Shown in pieces: positions 9,040 through 18,683 of a stretch of DNA of 64,000 nt. Below the pieces are notes generated by a model that searched no databases, was not told the origin of the DNA, and was given only the letters and a program-made list of their open reading frames with translations. The DNA comes from Flavobacteriaceae bacterium UBA3591 (GTDB lineage Bacteria; Bacteroidota; Bacteroidia; Flavobacteriales; Flavobacteriaceae). The stretch spans positions 203,466 to 267,465 of the forward strand of contig DFMO01000003.1 in assembly GCA_002375695.1 (NCBI GenBank), read 5' to 3'. How positions within the stretch are numbered: the stretch's first letter is position 1; every line of letters begins with the position of its first letter. The translations under genes and the position numbers were made by a program.

Positions 9040-11106
9040 CTACCAAATGCGCACTCTATCTTCTGGCGCGAGGTACATTGGGTCGCCTTCTTTAATATCA
9101 AAAGCTTCGTAAAAAGCATCAACATTTAATAAGGGTTGAGTAGCACGCACCATTCCTGGAGAGTGCGGATCTGTTTTTACTTGGTTGCGTAATGCTTCAT
9201 CGCGCGATTTTGTACGCCACACGGTTGCCCAGCTCATAAAAAAGCGTTGCTCTGGCGTAAAGCCATCTATATTGTCTGGTCGGCCGTTTTCTTCAAAAAA
9301 GCGCTGTAACCCATCATAGGCACCAAGAACACCACCAAGGTCACCAATATTTTCACCTAAGGTAAATTTCCCATTAATAAACACACTGTCCAAAACTTCA
9401 ATACTGCTGTATTGCGCTGCAAGCTTATCGCCGCGCTCGGTAAAGTTTTTAAGATCTGTTTCGGTCCACCAATTCACCAGGTTTCCATTAGCGTCAAAAC
9501 GCGAACCGCTGTCGTCAAAAGCGTGCGAAATTTCGTGACCAATTACGGCACCAATTCCACCGTAGTTAACAGCTTCGTCTGCTTTATAATCGTAGAAAGG
9601 CGGCTGAAGAATTGCAGCTGGGAAAACGATTTCGTTATTAAACGGATTAAAGTAAGCATTTACTGTTTGTGGGCTCATACCCCATTCGGTACGGTCTACT
9701 GGCTCATCAATTTTTGATAAATTATCATTTAACCCCCAAGTTTGTACGGCAACCATATTATCGTAATACGTATTGCCTTCTTTTACTTCCATAGCAGAAT
9801 AATCTTTCCACTTATCTGGGTATCCTACTTTTACAGTAAAGTTGTCTAATTTCTCAATCGCCTTTACTTTAGTGCTATCGCTCATCCAAGTAAGTGCGTT
9901 AATTCGATCTTTATAGGCTGCAATAACATTTGCAATCATTTTTTCGGCTTTAGCTTTTGCCTCGGGCGGGAACATTTCGTCTACATAAAGTTTTCCTAAA
10001 GCTTCACCAACACTACCATTTACTGTAGCTAGTGCGCGTTCATCTGCAGGTTTTTGCTTTTTAGTTCCTTTAAGTGTAGTTGCATAAAAGTCGAAATTGG
10101 CTTTTTCAATTTCGGTAGTCAACATACCTGCAGAACCATTTAAGGTTGCCCATCGCATTACCGTTTTCCAAGTATCAAAATTTGGATTTGCAAACATATT
10201 GTTTAATGTTTCCATATATTTTGGCTGCATAACAATTACGGTATCTAATTCTTTAGTGATCCCCATTGCTTTAAATGCCTCCTGCCACTTAATTTGCGGC
10301 AACATTTTTTGAAGTTCCTCGATACTGCGTGGGTTGTTAAAGTTTCTAAAATCGCGACTCGCAACTTTATCTAATCTTGGCTCGGCAAGTTTGGTTTCGA
10401 ACTCCAAAATAGTTTCGGCTTGCTTACGTGCTTCTGCTTCCGAATCGCCTAAAAATTGAAGCATACGGGTAATATGATCTACATACTGCGCTCTAATTTT
10501 TACTGAAGCAGCATCGGTATTTGTATAAAAATCGCGATCGGGAAGACCTAAACTACCTGGGGTAATATATGCCGAATTCATTGCACTATTACTTGGGTTT
10601 GAGAAGGCTGCCAATCCTAAAAATGGTTGCGAAACTGCAACTGCCTCTTCACTCATTAACTTTTGGAAATCTTCCATGGAATTCATGGATTCAATTTTTT
10701 CTAGCGTTGCTTTTAAAGGCTCGGTACCCGCTTTGTTACGGGCAACCGTATCTAGCTTAGACTCATAAATCATTAAAGCTTTTGCTTGGTCTGTCTCGGG
10801 TGCATACTTACCGCTTTTTCTAGCTTTTTCTAGAATGTTAAGCATGTCTTTACTGGTTTTTTTACGAAGAATTGTAAATCCTGCCCAGCTAGTTTCATCA
10901 TCGGGGATTTCGTTATTCTTCATCCAATTTCCGTTTACGTAATTGTAGAAATCGTCTTTCGGACTCACAGTTGTGTCCATATTTGCTAAAATAATTCCGT
11001 GGGGTTCATTGTCTGCCACGGCAACATCAGTCTTTTCTTTACACGCCGTTGCTACTACAGCAAGTAGTGCGAAAGCCGTAACCGGTTTTAAAAAATTAGT
11101 CTTCAT
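9040..11106 (-). CDS. pepO: M13-family metallopeptidase lipoprotein (PepO/neprilysin type)
   Basis: 688 aa, full length for M13. The N-terminus is a lipoprotein signal with the lipobox VVATAC (Cys at 22). Catalytic motifs are the zinc site HEISH within VIGHEISHAFDD (about 523), ENIGDLGG (about 583) supplying the third ligand, and the substrate-binding NAYF (VNAYFNPFNNE). The C-terminus ends RVRIW, matching the family's terminal CRVW-like signature. It should degrade oligopeptides in the periplasm or at the outer membrane. Monocistronic; the smaller lipoprotein gene upstream has its own promoter. Confidence 0.95.
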   Translation of the reverse strand: MKTNFLKPVTAFALLAVVATACKEKTDVAVADNEPHGIILANMDTTVSPKDDFYNYVNGNWMKNNEIPDDETSWAGFTILRKKTSKDMLNILEKARKSGKYAPETDQAKALMIYESKLDTVARNKAGTEPLKATLEKIESMNSMEDFQKLMSEEAVAVSQPFLGLAAFSNPSNSAMNSAYITPGSLGLPDRDFYTNTDAASVKIRAQYVDHITRMLQFLGDSEAEARKQAETILEFETKLAEPRLDKVASRDFRNFNNPRSIEELQKMLPQIKWQEAFKAMGITKELDTVIVMQPKYMETLNNMFANPNFDTWKTVMRWATLNGSAGMLTTEIEKANFDFYATTLKGTKKQKPADERALATVNGSVGEALGKLYVDEMFPPEAKAKAEKMIANVIAAYKDRINALTWMSDSTKVKAIEKLDNFTVKVGYPDKWKDYSAMEVKEGNTYYDNMVAVQTWGLNDNLSKIDEPVDRTEWGMSPQTVNAYFNPFNNEIVFPAAILQPPFYDYKADEAVNYGGIGAVIGHEISHAFDDSGSRFDANGNLVNWWTETDLKNFTERGDKLAAQYSSIEVLDSVFINGKFTLGENIGDLGGVLGAYDGLQRFFEENGRPDNIDGFTPEQRFFMSWATVWRTKSRDEALRNQVKTDPHSPGMVRATQPLLNVDAFYEAFDIKEGDPMYLAPEDRVRIW

Positions 11107-11180
11107 TAATATGAATTTAGATTAAAGTAATTTAGTTTTTAGGGGAATTAAATGTATAAGTAGGCAATAAACTGCGATTG

Positions 11181-11771
11181 TTACAGTTTACGATTGTTTT
11201 TATCTTGAAGCTCCAAATTTAAAATAGAATCTTGAAAACGCTTTTGTTTTTTCAACTCATTTCTTTCATCTTCTCTTCGTTGAAAATCGATATTATCTTT
11301 CTGAAATTTCTCGTTAAGCTGCACAATTAAATTATTTACAGCAGTATTTAAATTATTTAGAGATTCTTGAACTTTTGCAGAGTCTATGTTAGATTGGTGC
11401 GAGGCTTGATAAAGCAAAGCCGAACGCGTTTTTAAAACCATTAATCGGCTGTTAATAGGCCTGGTATTTAAGGTGTCTGGAATGTTTTTAAACAAAGAAT
11501 CTGAGTATTCTCTTAACCTTTCTGAATGGTTTCGTAAGCCTTGATAATTGGTGCCATTGGCGTTTTTTGCTTCGGTTAAAAAATCTTCTAAAACACCCCA
11601 ATAAACAGCTTGAGTTTTGGCGGGCGCAACAAGTGGTGAAAAAGTTTCATTTTTATCGCCAAAAATTATGCTCGCATCATTACCATTGGCAGGTACAATA
11701 TTTTCATTCTTTGAATTATTACAAGCAATGGCTAACAAAGCAGTAATTACAAGTGAAATAAATAACTTCAT
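11181..11771 (-). CDS. Hypothetical lipoprotein
   Basis: 196 aa. A signal peptide with lipobox LLAIAC (Cys at 17) is followed by a helical, charged protein. The C-terminal third (NEKFQKDNIDFQRREDERNELKKQ) looks like coiled coil. No family recognised. It has its own perfect -7 promoter at 11788-11795, back to back with that of the threonine dehydrogenase gene. 74 bases separate it from pepO, so readthrough is possible. Confidence 0.75.
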   Translation of the reverse strand: MKLFISLVITALLAIACNNSKNENIVPANGNDASIIFGDKNETFSPLVAPAKTQAVYWGVLEDFLTEAKNANGTNYQGLRNHSERLREYSDSLFKNIPDTLNTRPINSRLMVLKTRSALLYQASHQSNIDSAKVQESLNNLNTAVNNLIVQLNEKFQKDNIDFQRREDERNELKKQKRFQDSILNLELQDKNNRKL

Positions 11772-11787
11772 AAAATTTTAATTCTCA

Positions 11788-11795
11788 CAAAGATA
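11788..11795 (-). promoter_or_regulatory. Promoter -7 element of the 196-aa lipoprotein gene
   Basis: TATCTTTG on the minus strand, a perfect TAnnTTTG, 16 bases before the start codon. Confidence 0.65.
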
Positions 11796-11851
11796 CTGGT
11801 ATTATAGTAAATGCTATAAAATTTTTAAGCGTTAAAAGAAGTGATTATACC

Positions 11852-11859
11852 TATCTTTG
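11852..11859 (+). promoter_or_regulatory. Promoter -7 element of the threonine dehydrogenase gene
   Basis: TATCTTTG, a perfect TAnnTTTG, 23 bases before the ATG at 11883. It is divergent from the lipoprotein promoter 56 bases away. Confidence 0.65.
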
Positions 11860-11882
11860 CACAAATTTTTAGATAGCAATAT

Positions 11883-12830
11883 ATGAAAAAGAGAATTCTA
11901 ATTATTGGTGCTTGCGGCCAAATAGGAACAGAATTAACCCTATATCTTCGTAATAAATTTGGAAGTCATAAAGTTATAGCGAGTGACATTCGCGAAGGAG
12001 AACCCGCTCTAATGGAAAGCGGTCCCTTTGAAATTTTAGACGCCATGGATTACGATGCTATTCAAGAAATAGTTATTCAATACGAAATTACCGATGTTTA
12101 TTTAATGGCTGCTATGCTTTCGGCAACTGCCGAAAAATTCCCAATGAAAGGATGGAATTTAAACATGGATTCTCTATTTCACGTGTTAAATTTGGCAAAA
12201 GAGAAAAAAATTGAAAAGGTTTTCTGGCCATCGAGCATTGCGGTTTTTGGTCCTACAACACCCAAAGAAAACACTCCGCAATTTACCGTTATGGAACCTA
12301 GCACTGTGTACGGAATTAGCAAACAAACTGGCGAAAGATGGTGCGAATATTACAACAAACGCTATGGTGTAGATGTAAGAAGCATTAGATATCCTGGTTT
12401 AATTAGCTATAAAACCTTGCCTGGCGGAGGTACCACAGACTATGCCGTAGATATTTATCACAAAGCATTAAAGCATAAAAAGTATGTATGTTTTCTCGCC
12501 GAAGAAACTACCTTGCCCATGATGTTTATGGACGATGCAATTAGAGCGACTGTAAATATTATGGAGGCTGAAGAGGAGAATATTAAAATTCGCAGTTCGT
12601 ACAATTTGGCAGCGATGAGTTTTAACCCAAAAGAAATTACTGCGAGTATTCAAAAACACATTCCTGAATTTGAAATTAGTTTTGAACCCGATTTTAGACA
12701 AGAAATTGCCGAAACTTGGCCGCAAAGTATAGACGACTCAAAAGCTCGTGAGCATTGGGGTTGGGAGCGTAAAATTTCATTAGATGAAATGACCGAAATT
12801 ATGCTTTCTAATTTAAAATCGATGTATTAA
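11883..12830 (+). CDS. NAD-dependent L-threonine 3-dehydrogenase, GalE-like SDR type
   Basis: 315 aa. GACGQIGTEL (9-18) is the NAD-binding loop and YGISKQTGE contains the catalytic YxxxK; SIRYPGLIS follows. Length and motifs match the extended short-chain dehydrogenase form of threonine dehydrogenase known from flavobacteria (e.g. Flavobacterium frigidimaris), not the zinc alcohol-dehydrogenase form. It would oxidise L-threonine to 2-amino-3-ketobutyrate, feeding glycine and acetyl-CoA formation. No partner Kbl ligase is in the window. Other NAD-dependent epimerases are the main alternative. Confidence 0.85.
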   Translation: MKKRILIIGACGQIGTELTLYLRNKFGSHKVIASDIREGEPALMESGPFEILDAMDYDAIQEIVIQYEITDVYLMAAMLSATAEKFPMKGWNLNMDSLFHVLNLAKEKKIEKVFWPSSIAVFGPTTPKENTPQFTVMEPSTVYGISKQTGERWCEYYNKRYGVDVRSIRYPGLISYKTLPGGGTTDYAVDIYHKALKHKKYVCFLAEETTLPMMFMDDAIRATVNIMEAEEENIKIRSSYNLAAMSFNPKEITASIQKHIPEFEISFEPDFRQEIAETWPQSIDDSKAREHWGWERKISLDEMTEIMLSNLKSMY

Positions 12831-12833
12831 AAC

Positions 12834-13703
12834 CTATTCTAAAAATTGTACTTCCAAAATATTGGCAGTGCCGTGTTTTCCTTCGTTTGAGATGTAAATA
12901 GTTCCCGATGGTGAAAAGGTTATTCCTTCGGGCTGCGGAAAGGATTCATCAAATAATTTGTGCAATTTTAAAGGCTTGCCAACGCTATCCATGATTAATA
13001 ACTGCGGGTTTTTACCTTCCAAAATATAGAAATTTTTAGTTTCGGGGTGAATTGCGATATCCGACGGATAAAAATTTGAAATCGGTTCTACATCGTCGTC
13101 TGGGTCCTCTGGTTTAAAAATTTGATCATCCAACGGAATTTTAAATACAGGTAAAGATCTTGTTTGTTTGGTTTCTAAATTAAAGGCGTAAATGCCTTTG
13201 TATTTAGCGCTATTTGGGTCTTTATCTTTTACCGTATACAAAAGCCTGTTGTTAAGCGTATCGGCAGTTAAAGATTCAATATTATTTTTTCCTGAAAATG
13301 GCGTTTGGTATTGTTTTGTTGAAATATTATCGCTTAAGTAGTTTTCAATTTCAAATAACAACCCGTTACTTTCCATTACGTAAGCAGTATTTCCAACGGT
13401 TGTTAACCCTTCATAATCGCCTGAGTTGCCAAAATTAATTTTCTTTTCAACCAAGTTGGTTTGTAGGTTATAAATAAAAATAATGCCGTCTTCATCTTGA
13501 ACGCATGCAATTTTGTCCTTATCTATCCACCGTATTCCCGAAACTTCATTGAGCGCCACGGGCAAATCCCATTTGCGAATAATGGTATAAGTTTCGTTTT
13601 GAAGTCGCGGATTTAAGGCAGGGTTTTCAAAAGCATACCACAATATGCCCACAAAAGCTAATACCCCAACAATTATAAAAGCTGCTATTCTATTTTCATT
13701 CAT
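12834..13703 (-). CDS. SdiA-regulated-like beta-propeller protein
   Basis: 289 aa. An N-terminal membrane anchor (about 7-24) is followed by a six-bladed propeller-like domain with repeated motifs: VSGIRWID, IACVQDEDGIIFIYN, YEGLTTVGNTAYVMES, PSDIAIHPETKNFYI and PEGITFSPSGTIYISNEG. These match the SdiA-regulated family (PF06977), whose biochemical role is unknown. The protein is probably periplasmic. It converges on the threonine dehydrogenase gene with only 3 bases between stops. Confidence 0.85.
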   Translation of the reverse strand: MNENRIAAFIIVGVLAFVGILWYAFENPALNPRLQNETYTIIRKWDLPVALNEVSGIRWIDKDKIACVQDEDGIIFIYNLQTNLVEKKINFGNSGDYEGLTTVGNTAYVMESNGLLFEIENYLSDNISTKQYQTPFSGKNNIESLTADTLNNRLLYTVKDKDPNSAKYKGIYAFNLETKQTRSLPVFKIPLDDQIFKPEDPDDDVEPISNFYPSDIAIHPETKNFYILEGKNPQLLIMDSVGKPLKLHKLFDESFPQPEGITFSPSGTIYISNEGKHGTANILEVQFLE

Positions 13704-13825
13704 ATCTTAAAAATTATACCCATAATTTAGGCGAAATTTTATTTCAAATACCTTAAAATTATTATAAAAATTGGCAAATAAATAACGAACTCACCTCTTT
13801 ACATTTCAATTGAAAAATTTAAAAA

Positions 13826-14815
13826 TCACTCTTTTTTAATACGTTCTCGCAACATACATAATACCCCTACCTCTTGTTTAGACAGGTTGTTTGCTTTCTT
13901 TAATAACTTGTTGATTTGCGCTTCAAAATAATTTAAAGTTCGTCCGTTAATATAATGGTCTATAACACGAGGATCGATGTATGAACTGCGAGCAACGGCG
14001 GGGGTATTGCCCAATCTTTCAGACACTCTATTAACTGCTTCTTTTATATTTGTATCGAGTTTTTTTTGATCGGTTTTATCTACTACACCTAATTCGTCTA
14101 ACGCTATTGCCGCAATCATTGTTCCTGCCCAAGTTCTAAAATCTTTAGCTGAAAACGCTTCGCCCATTACCTCGTGAATATATTCGTTTAAATCGTCACT
14201 TTTAACCTTTACTATATTGTTGTTTTCGTCTAAGTATTTAAAAATTTCATACCCCTGCAAATCGTCCATTTTTTGAATAATTTTGGCCAATTTACCATCC
14301 ACAATATGCTTTTCTTGGTCTTGCCCAGCTTTTCCGGTATATTGAAATATTAACTCATCGCCATCTACTTCAAGATGTTTACTACGCAAAGTGGTTAAGC
14401 CGTATGTATCGTTTTCTTTTGCGTAAGTTTCACTTCCGGGTCTAAAAAAAGCCGTTTCTAATAATCTAACCATGGTAGCCATGACTTTTTCGCGACACAA
14501 ACTTTGTTTTCGAAGATGTTGCCCCGTCACTCTTCGCATATGCTCCAATCTGTCTGCAAAACTTATAATGCGCTTGTACTTTTTTTCGTTTTGCCGTTCA
14601 ATATAATCGGGGTGATAAATATATTGTTTACGGTCTTTGTCGTCTCTTCCAGTTACCAACAAATTGGCGTTTTGGTCTTCACTTATTTCAACATCGGTCC
14701 AAGCTGGTGGAATTACCAGCGATTTTATCCAGGCGCGTATTTTTTTATTTTTTAAAGTTTTGCCGTTTTCTAGTTTATAAGTAAACCCTCTACCGTGTTT
14801 TTTGCGATAGTACAT
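13826..14815 (-). CDS. DNA topoisomerase IB (poxvirus-like)
   Basis: 329 aa, the size of bacterial TopIB. It relaxes supercoils through a 3'-phosphotyrosine intermediate. The N-terminal domain has WIKSLVIPPAWTDVEI; the catalytic core shows the active-site Arg in KDFRTWAGT and the nucleophilic Tyr in SSYIDPRVIDHY (about 275-286). The C-terminal TopoC zinc-ribbon of eukaryotic enzymes is absent, as expected. Cytoplasmic. No operon partner. Confidence 0.95.
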   Translation of the reverse strand: MYYRKKHGRGFTYKLENGKTLKNKKIRAWIKSLVIPPAWTDVEISEDQNANLLVTGRDDKDRKQYIYHPDYIERQNEKKYKRIISFADRLEHMRRVTGQHLRKQSLCREKVMATMVRLLETAFFRPGSETYAKENDTYGLTTLRSKHLEVDGDELIFQYTGKAGQDQEKHIVDGKLAKIIQKMDDLQGYEIFKYLDENNNIVKVKSDDLNEYIHEVMGEAFSAKDFRTWAGTMIAAIALDELGVVDKTDQKKLDTNIKEAVNRVSERLGNTPAVARSSYIDPRVIDHYINGRTLNYFEAQINKLLKKANNLSKQEVGVLCMLRERIKKE

Positions 14816-14980
14816 ACATGCTTTATATTATATAATTCATTAAAAATCACACTTTCAAATTAAATTGTGGGTATTAAAGGAGTTAAAGTAAGCTTAAATT
14901 TTACTGAAGTATAATTAGAAACCGCTGTTTTTCAACAAACAAAAGCAATTTTTACACAAATATTATAACCGCTCTTTGCT

Positions 14981-15012
14981 TTTGAAGGTTCAACTTTAAA
15001 AGAGTAAATTTG
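14981..15012 (+). promoter_or_regulatory. Promoter of hemH (-33 and -7)
   Basis: TTTG (14981-14984), a 20-base spacer and TAAATTTG (15005-15012) match the Bacteroidota TTTG-N17-23-TAnnTTTG pattern. The -7 ends 22 bases before the hemH ATG. Confidence 0.7.
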
Positions 15013-15034
15013 CCTTTTTAAAATCTTTATTTCA

Positions 15035-16072
15035 ATGAAAGGAGTTCTCCTTGTAAATCTCGGTTCGCCAGATAGTACTAAGCCCGAAGACGTAAAAAAA
15101 TACCTCGATGAATTTTTAATGGATCCTCGAGTAATTGACGTACCGTATTGGCTACGTTCATTTATTGTGCGGGGTATTATTTTAAATACACGCCCTAAAA
15201 AATCGGCTGAAGCCTATGAAAAAATTTGGTGGGACGAAGGTTCGCCGTTGATTGTAATTTCAGAAAAACTTCAGAATAAAATACAGGATAAAACCAACAT
15301 CCCAATTGCCTTGGCTATGCGCTATGGCAGTATGACCTTAAAAAAAGGACTGCAGGAGTTGGTAGATCAAGGGGTAGATGATGTGTTAATGATTCCACTT
15401 TATCCGCAGTTTGCTATGGCAACCACCGAAACCATTGATGTAAAAGTAGACGAGCTTAAAAAAGAATTTTTTCCGCAGTTAGAAATTACATCGCTTCCTG
15501 CATTTTACAACAAGCCAGAGTATATTGATGTGCTCTCGGCCAGTATTGCCGAAAATCTTAAAGGTGTAGATTATGAACATCTTTTATTTAGTTACCACGG
15601 CGTGCCAGAGAGACATATTTATAAGCGAGACATTACAAAAAAGCATTGTAAAATTGATAAAAGCTGCTGTGTAACCGAATCGCCAGCACATGAATTTTGC
15701 TATCGTCACCAATGTTTGGAAACCACCCGATTGGTAGCCGAAAAATTAAATTTAGCGCCTGGTACATACTCCAATGCCTTTCAATCGCGATTAGGTTTCG
15801 ACCCGTGGTTAAAACCGCCAACAGATAGAACCATTGAGCGCTTAGGGCTAGAAGGAACCAAAAAAATGGCTATTGTAACACCAGCATTTGTAAGCGATTG
15901 TTTAGAAACTTTGGAAGAAATTGCTATGGAAGGGAAAGAAATTTTCCACGAAGCGGGCGGCGAAGAATTTACCGTTATTCCTTGCCTAAACGACCGCGAT
16001 GATTGGGTAAATGTATTAACTGGCTGGATTGACCAATGGCGTATTGTAGATACTAAAACGGCCATTGCATAA
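15035..16072 (+). CDS. hemH: Ferrochelatase
   Basis: 345 aa. It inserts ferrous iron into protoporphyrin IX, the last step of protoheme synthesis. The start GVLLVNLGSPDSTKPEDVKK and YLDEFLMDPRVID are typical, and LLFSYHGVPERH carries the catalytic His. The Cys-containing segment HCKIDKSCC and CYRHQC may be metal binding, but [2Fe-2S] status cannot be judged by eye. It has its own promoter and lies 12 kb from hemACDE. The MATE exporter gene follows after 20 bases, so the two are probably cotranscribed. Confidence 0.97.
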   Translation: MKGVLLVNLGSPDSTKPEDVKKYLDEFLMDPRVIDVPYWLRSFIVRGIILNTRPKKSAEAYEKIWWDEGSPLIVISEKLQNKIQDKTNIPIALAMRYGSMTLKKGLQELVDQGVDDVLMIPLYPQFAMATTETIDVKVDELKKEFFPQLEITSLPAFYNKPEYIDVLSASIAENLKGVDYEHLLFSYHGVPERHIYKRDITKKHCKIDKSCCVTESPAHEFCYRHQCLETTRLVAEKLNLAPGTYSNAFQSRLGFDPWLKPPTDRTIERLGLEGTKKMAIVTPAFVSDCLETLEEIAMEGKEIFHEAGGEEFTVIPCLNDRDDWVNVLTGWIDQWRIVDTKTAIA

Positions 16073-16092
16073 TCTTTTTTTAAAGATAAATA

Positions 16093-17433
16093 ATGAGTAA
16101 TAAGTCTGCCGTATTAGGCACCAAACCCATTGGAAGTTTATTAATTAAACAAGCCGTACCTGCATCCATTGGTATTTTGGTAATGTCGCTTAATATCTTG
16201 GTAGACACTATTTTTGTGGGTAATTGGATTGGCTCAATTGCCATTGCTGCTATAAATGTAGTTTTACCCGTATCTTTTTTTATTGCAGCTTTAGGAATGG
16301 CAATTGGTATTGGCGGTTCTTCAATAATATCGCGGGCTCTTGGGGCAAAAGAAAAGGAACGCGCTTTAAAAACTTTTGGCAATCAAATTACTCTAACCCT
16401 ATTACTTACCATATCCATGGTGGTTTTAGGCCTTATTTTTATAAATGAACTTATTCCCGCCTTTGGCGGAAAAGGTGACATTTTTGAACCCGCAAAAATC
16501 TATTACCGAATTGTTCTTTACGGGGTGCCTCTTTTGGCGCTTTGTATGATGGGAAACAACGTTATTCGTGCCGAAGGCAAACCCAAATTTGCCATGATAG
16601 CCATGATAATTCCCTCGGTGGGGAATCTCGTTTTAGATTATATTTTAATCTATCAATTAGATATGGGAATGGCTGGTGCAGCTTGGGCTACAACAGCATC
16701 GTACGGGTTGTGTTTTATTTATGTTTTGTATTTCTTTTTAAGCAATAAATCGGAACTACAAATAAAATTACCACACTTTGGTCTCGACCTACCAATTTTA
16801 AAAGAAATGTCTGCGCTTGGATTTGTAACCTTAGCAAGACAAGCAGTTGTAAGTATTACGTACCTTTTAATGAATAATATATTGTTCGACATTGGAGGTG
16901 AATCTTCGGTTGCATCTTACGGAATAATTGCCCGAATGCTAATGTTTGCACTTTTTCCCGTACTTGGGGTTACACAAGGTTTTTTACCCATAGCCGGGTA
17001 TAATTACGGGGCGCATCAATTTACTCGTGTTCGCGAAAGTATTAACAAGGCAATTCTATACGCAGGCGGCTTGGGGCTTGTAATATTTTTCGTAATTATG
17101 ACCTTCCCCGAAGCTATTGTTTCGGTATTTACAAACGACCCCGAAATACTTTCCAAAACGCCTACCTATATGCGATGGGTTTTTGCAGCAACGCCCGTTA
17201 TTGCAATTCAATTAATTGGCTCGGCGTATTTTCAAGCAATTGGAAAAGCTGTTCCTGCTTTACTGCTCACACTAACGCGGCAAGGGTTTTTCTTTATACC
17301 CTTGATTTTTATACTGCCACATTACTTTGGAGAGCTCGGGGTTTGGATTTCCTTTCCTGCCGCAGATATACTTTCAACCATTGTAACAGGTTATTTTTTA
17401 AATCGGGAAATTCGTAAGACACTTAAAGATTAA
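16093..17433 (+). CDS. MATE-family efflux transporter
   Basis: 446 aa with about twelve hydrophobic helices, the MATE layout of two six-helix bundles. PIGSLLIKQAVPASIGILVMSL at the start and VDTIFVGNWIG (about 37-47) match the first helices of the NorM/MepA/DinF superfamily. Exports drugs or metabolites by Na+ or H+ antiport; the substrate is not predictable. The 20-base gap after hemH raises the possibility of porphyrin or redox-related export, but that is only inference. Confidence 0.92.
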   Translation: MSNKSAVLGTKPIGSLLIKQAVPASIGILVMSLNILVDTIFVGNWIGSIAIAAINVVLPVSFFIAALGMAIGIGGSSIISRALGAKEKERALKTFGNQITLTLLLTISMVVLGLIFINELIPAFGGKGDIFEPAKIYYRIVLYGVPLLALCMMGNNVIRAEGKPKFAMIAMIIPSVGNLVLDYILIYQLDMGMAGAAWATTASYGLCFIYVLYFFLSNKSELQIKLPHFGLDLPILKEMSALGFVTLARQAVVSITYLLMNNILFDIGGESSVASYGIIARMLMFALFPVLGVTQGFLPIAGYNYGAHQFTRVRESINKAILYAGGLGLVIFFVIMTFPEAIVSVFTNDPEILSKTPTYMRWVFAATPVIAIQLIGSAYFQAIGKAVPALLLTLTRQGFFFIPLIFILPHYFGELGVWISFPAADILSTIVTGYFLNREIRKTLKD

Positions 17434-17450
17434 AGCTGAAATTTTTGTAT

Positions 17451-17496
17451 ATTTAATTACTAATCTTTCAGTTATGAAAAAACTTATACTTCTTTT
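17451..17496 (+). repeat. 5' direct repeat shared by the two tandem T9SS genes, copy 1
   Basis: 46 bases running from ATTTAATTACTAATC through the start codon and into the signal peptide are identical to 18638-18683. It covers the leader, the ribosome binding region and the first codons. Confidence 0.8.
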
Positions 17497-18556
17497 CGCC
17501 ATCTGTTTTTCGATCCTGACTTCTTTTGCTCAGCCAGCAGGATTGCTGAACGAGACTTTCAATTTAAAATTTATTGAAACGAATGATCTTTTTTTCACCC
17601 CAAATGGAGAAACCCCAACTGTGGCCTTTTACGATCTTCCAAACAGTTATGTTTTAGAAGCTGAAGGTATTTCAAATGTGCTGAATGCTGGAGCAAATTT
17701 TAATGGTAATTCATTAACGCTTCATTCTTACGGCGTCACGCTAAACGATTGTGTGGAGCCAAATTGTTATTACGAAGACCTTTATTTTTATCAGATTTTA
17801 ACCACCCAAAATCTCGAATCTAAAACCTTCACTTATTATTACAATGAAAGAAACGGTTATAAATACCTATCGTTAAGGGATGCTGACTATAATTGGGCAT
17901 ATTTTAGCACAGAGCCAGCTCCAGTGCCGGATACAAGGTTATTTCAAACTTGGTATCTATACATGACCGAAGTAGATCTTGGCGATCCGGTTTTTTATCC
18001 AGGCCCCAATCCTCCACAATTTACCATAAACCCAGATTTTACATATACGGGGATTGAAGGCTGTGCTTTAATAAGTGGCGATTTTATTTTGGGAAATGGG
18101 GAGGATTATGATTTTAAGCTGCAAGCACAAAATTATCAACAAGATGAAAGCAATTGCCCACCCGGGCCCGTTGGTTATGTATTATATGACCTAATGTATA
18201 GCAATCCGCCTTTGGGCTGTACTTTATATACAGGAAACGACGGAATAGACTATTTTCAGTATGAAACCTTTGCTGGCTTTATTTCCTATTTCTCAAGTCA
18301 AATATTATCAGTAAATGAGAATAGTTTGGCTGAATTGGTTATTTATCCAAACCCCGCTCAAGACAAACTGATTATTCAATCTGAAACCAATAATTTCGAT
18401 TCCGTTTCCATTATGGATATTAATGGAAGAATTGTTATTGCATCAGAAAAATTAATTTCAAATGAAATAGACATTTCAGCATTAAAAGCGGGAATGTATT
18501 TTATAACCGCTACCACTTCCGAAGGAAAAACTACAAAGAAATTTATTAAAAATTGA
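17474..18556 (+). CDS. Secreted protein with T9SS type A sorting domain (tandem copy 1)
   Basis: 360 aa. A Sec signal peptide (1-19, ending SFAQ) is followed by a ~265-residue domain of unknown function, with several Cys and aromatic residues. The last ~75 residues are a Por-secretion C-terminal sorting domain: LVIYPNPAQDKLII, VSIMDINGRIV, ISALKAGMYFITATT and KKFIKN. It should leave the cell through the type IX secretion system. The next gene is a shorter paralogue with the same promoter-to-signal-peptide block and a nearly identical 194-base 3' block. Confidence 0.88.
   Translation: MKKLILLFAICFSILTSFAQPAGLLNETFNLKFIETNDLFFTPNGETPTVAFYDLPNSYVLEAEGISNVLNAGANFNGNSLTLHSYGVTLNDCVEPNCYYEDLYFYQILTTQNLESKTFTYYYNERNGYKYLSLRDADYNWAYFSTEPAPVPDTRLFQTWYLYMTEVDLGDPVFYPGPNPPQFTINPDFTYTGIEGCALISGDFILGNGEDYDFKLQAQNYQQDESNCPPGPVGYVLYDLMYSNPPLGCTLYTGNDGIDYFQYETFAGFISYFSSQILSVNENSLAELVIYPNPAQDKLIIQSETNNFDSVSIMDINGRIVIASEKLISNEIDISALKAGMYFITATTSEGKTTKKFIKN
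18335..18528 (+). repeat. 3' direct repeat encoding the T9SS sorting domain, copy 1
   Basis: 194 bases differing from 19150-19343 at only a handful of positions, starting TTGGTTATTTATCC and ending in CTTCCGAAGGAAA. The upstream parts of the two genes have diverged beyond recognition, so the shared ends point to recent duplication or gene conversion of the sorting-domain cassette. Confidence 0.85.
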
Positions 18557-18637
18557 TTTTCACTAAATAGAATCGAAACAGATTTCATTGAATGAGCGTA
18601 ATAGCTTTCTAGCGGCTAAAAGTGAATTTTTAAGTAC

Positions 18638-18683
18638 ATTTAATTACTAATCTTTCAGTTATGAAAAAACTTATACTTCTTTT
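18638..18683 (+). repeat. 5' direct repeat shared by the two tandem T9SS genes, copy 2
   Basis: Identical to 17451-17496, spanning the leader, start codon and signal peptide start of the second gene. Confidence 0.8.
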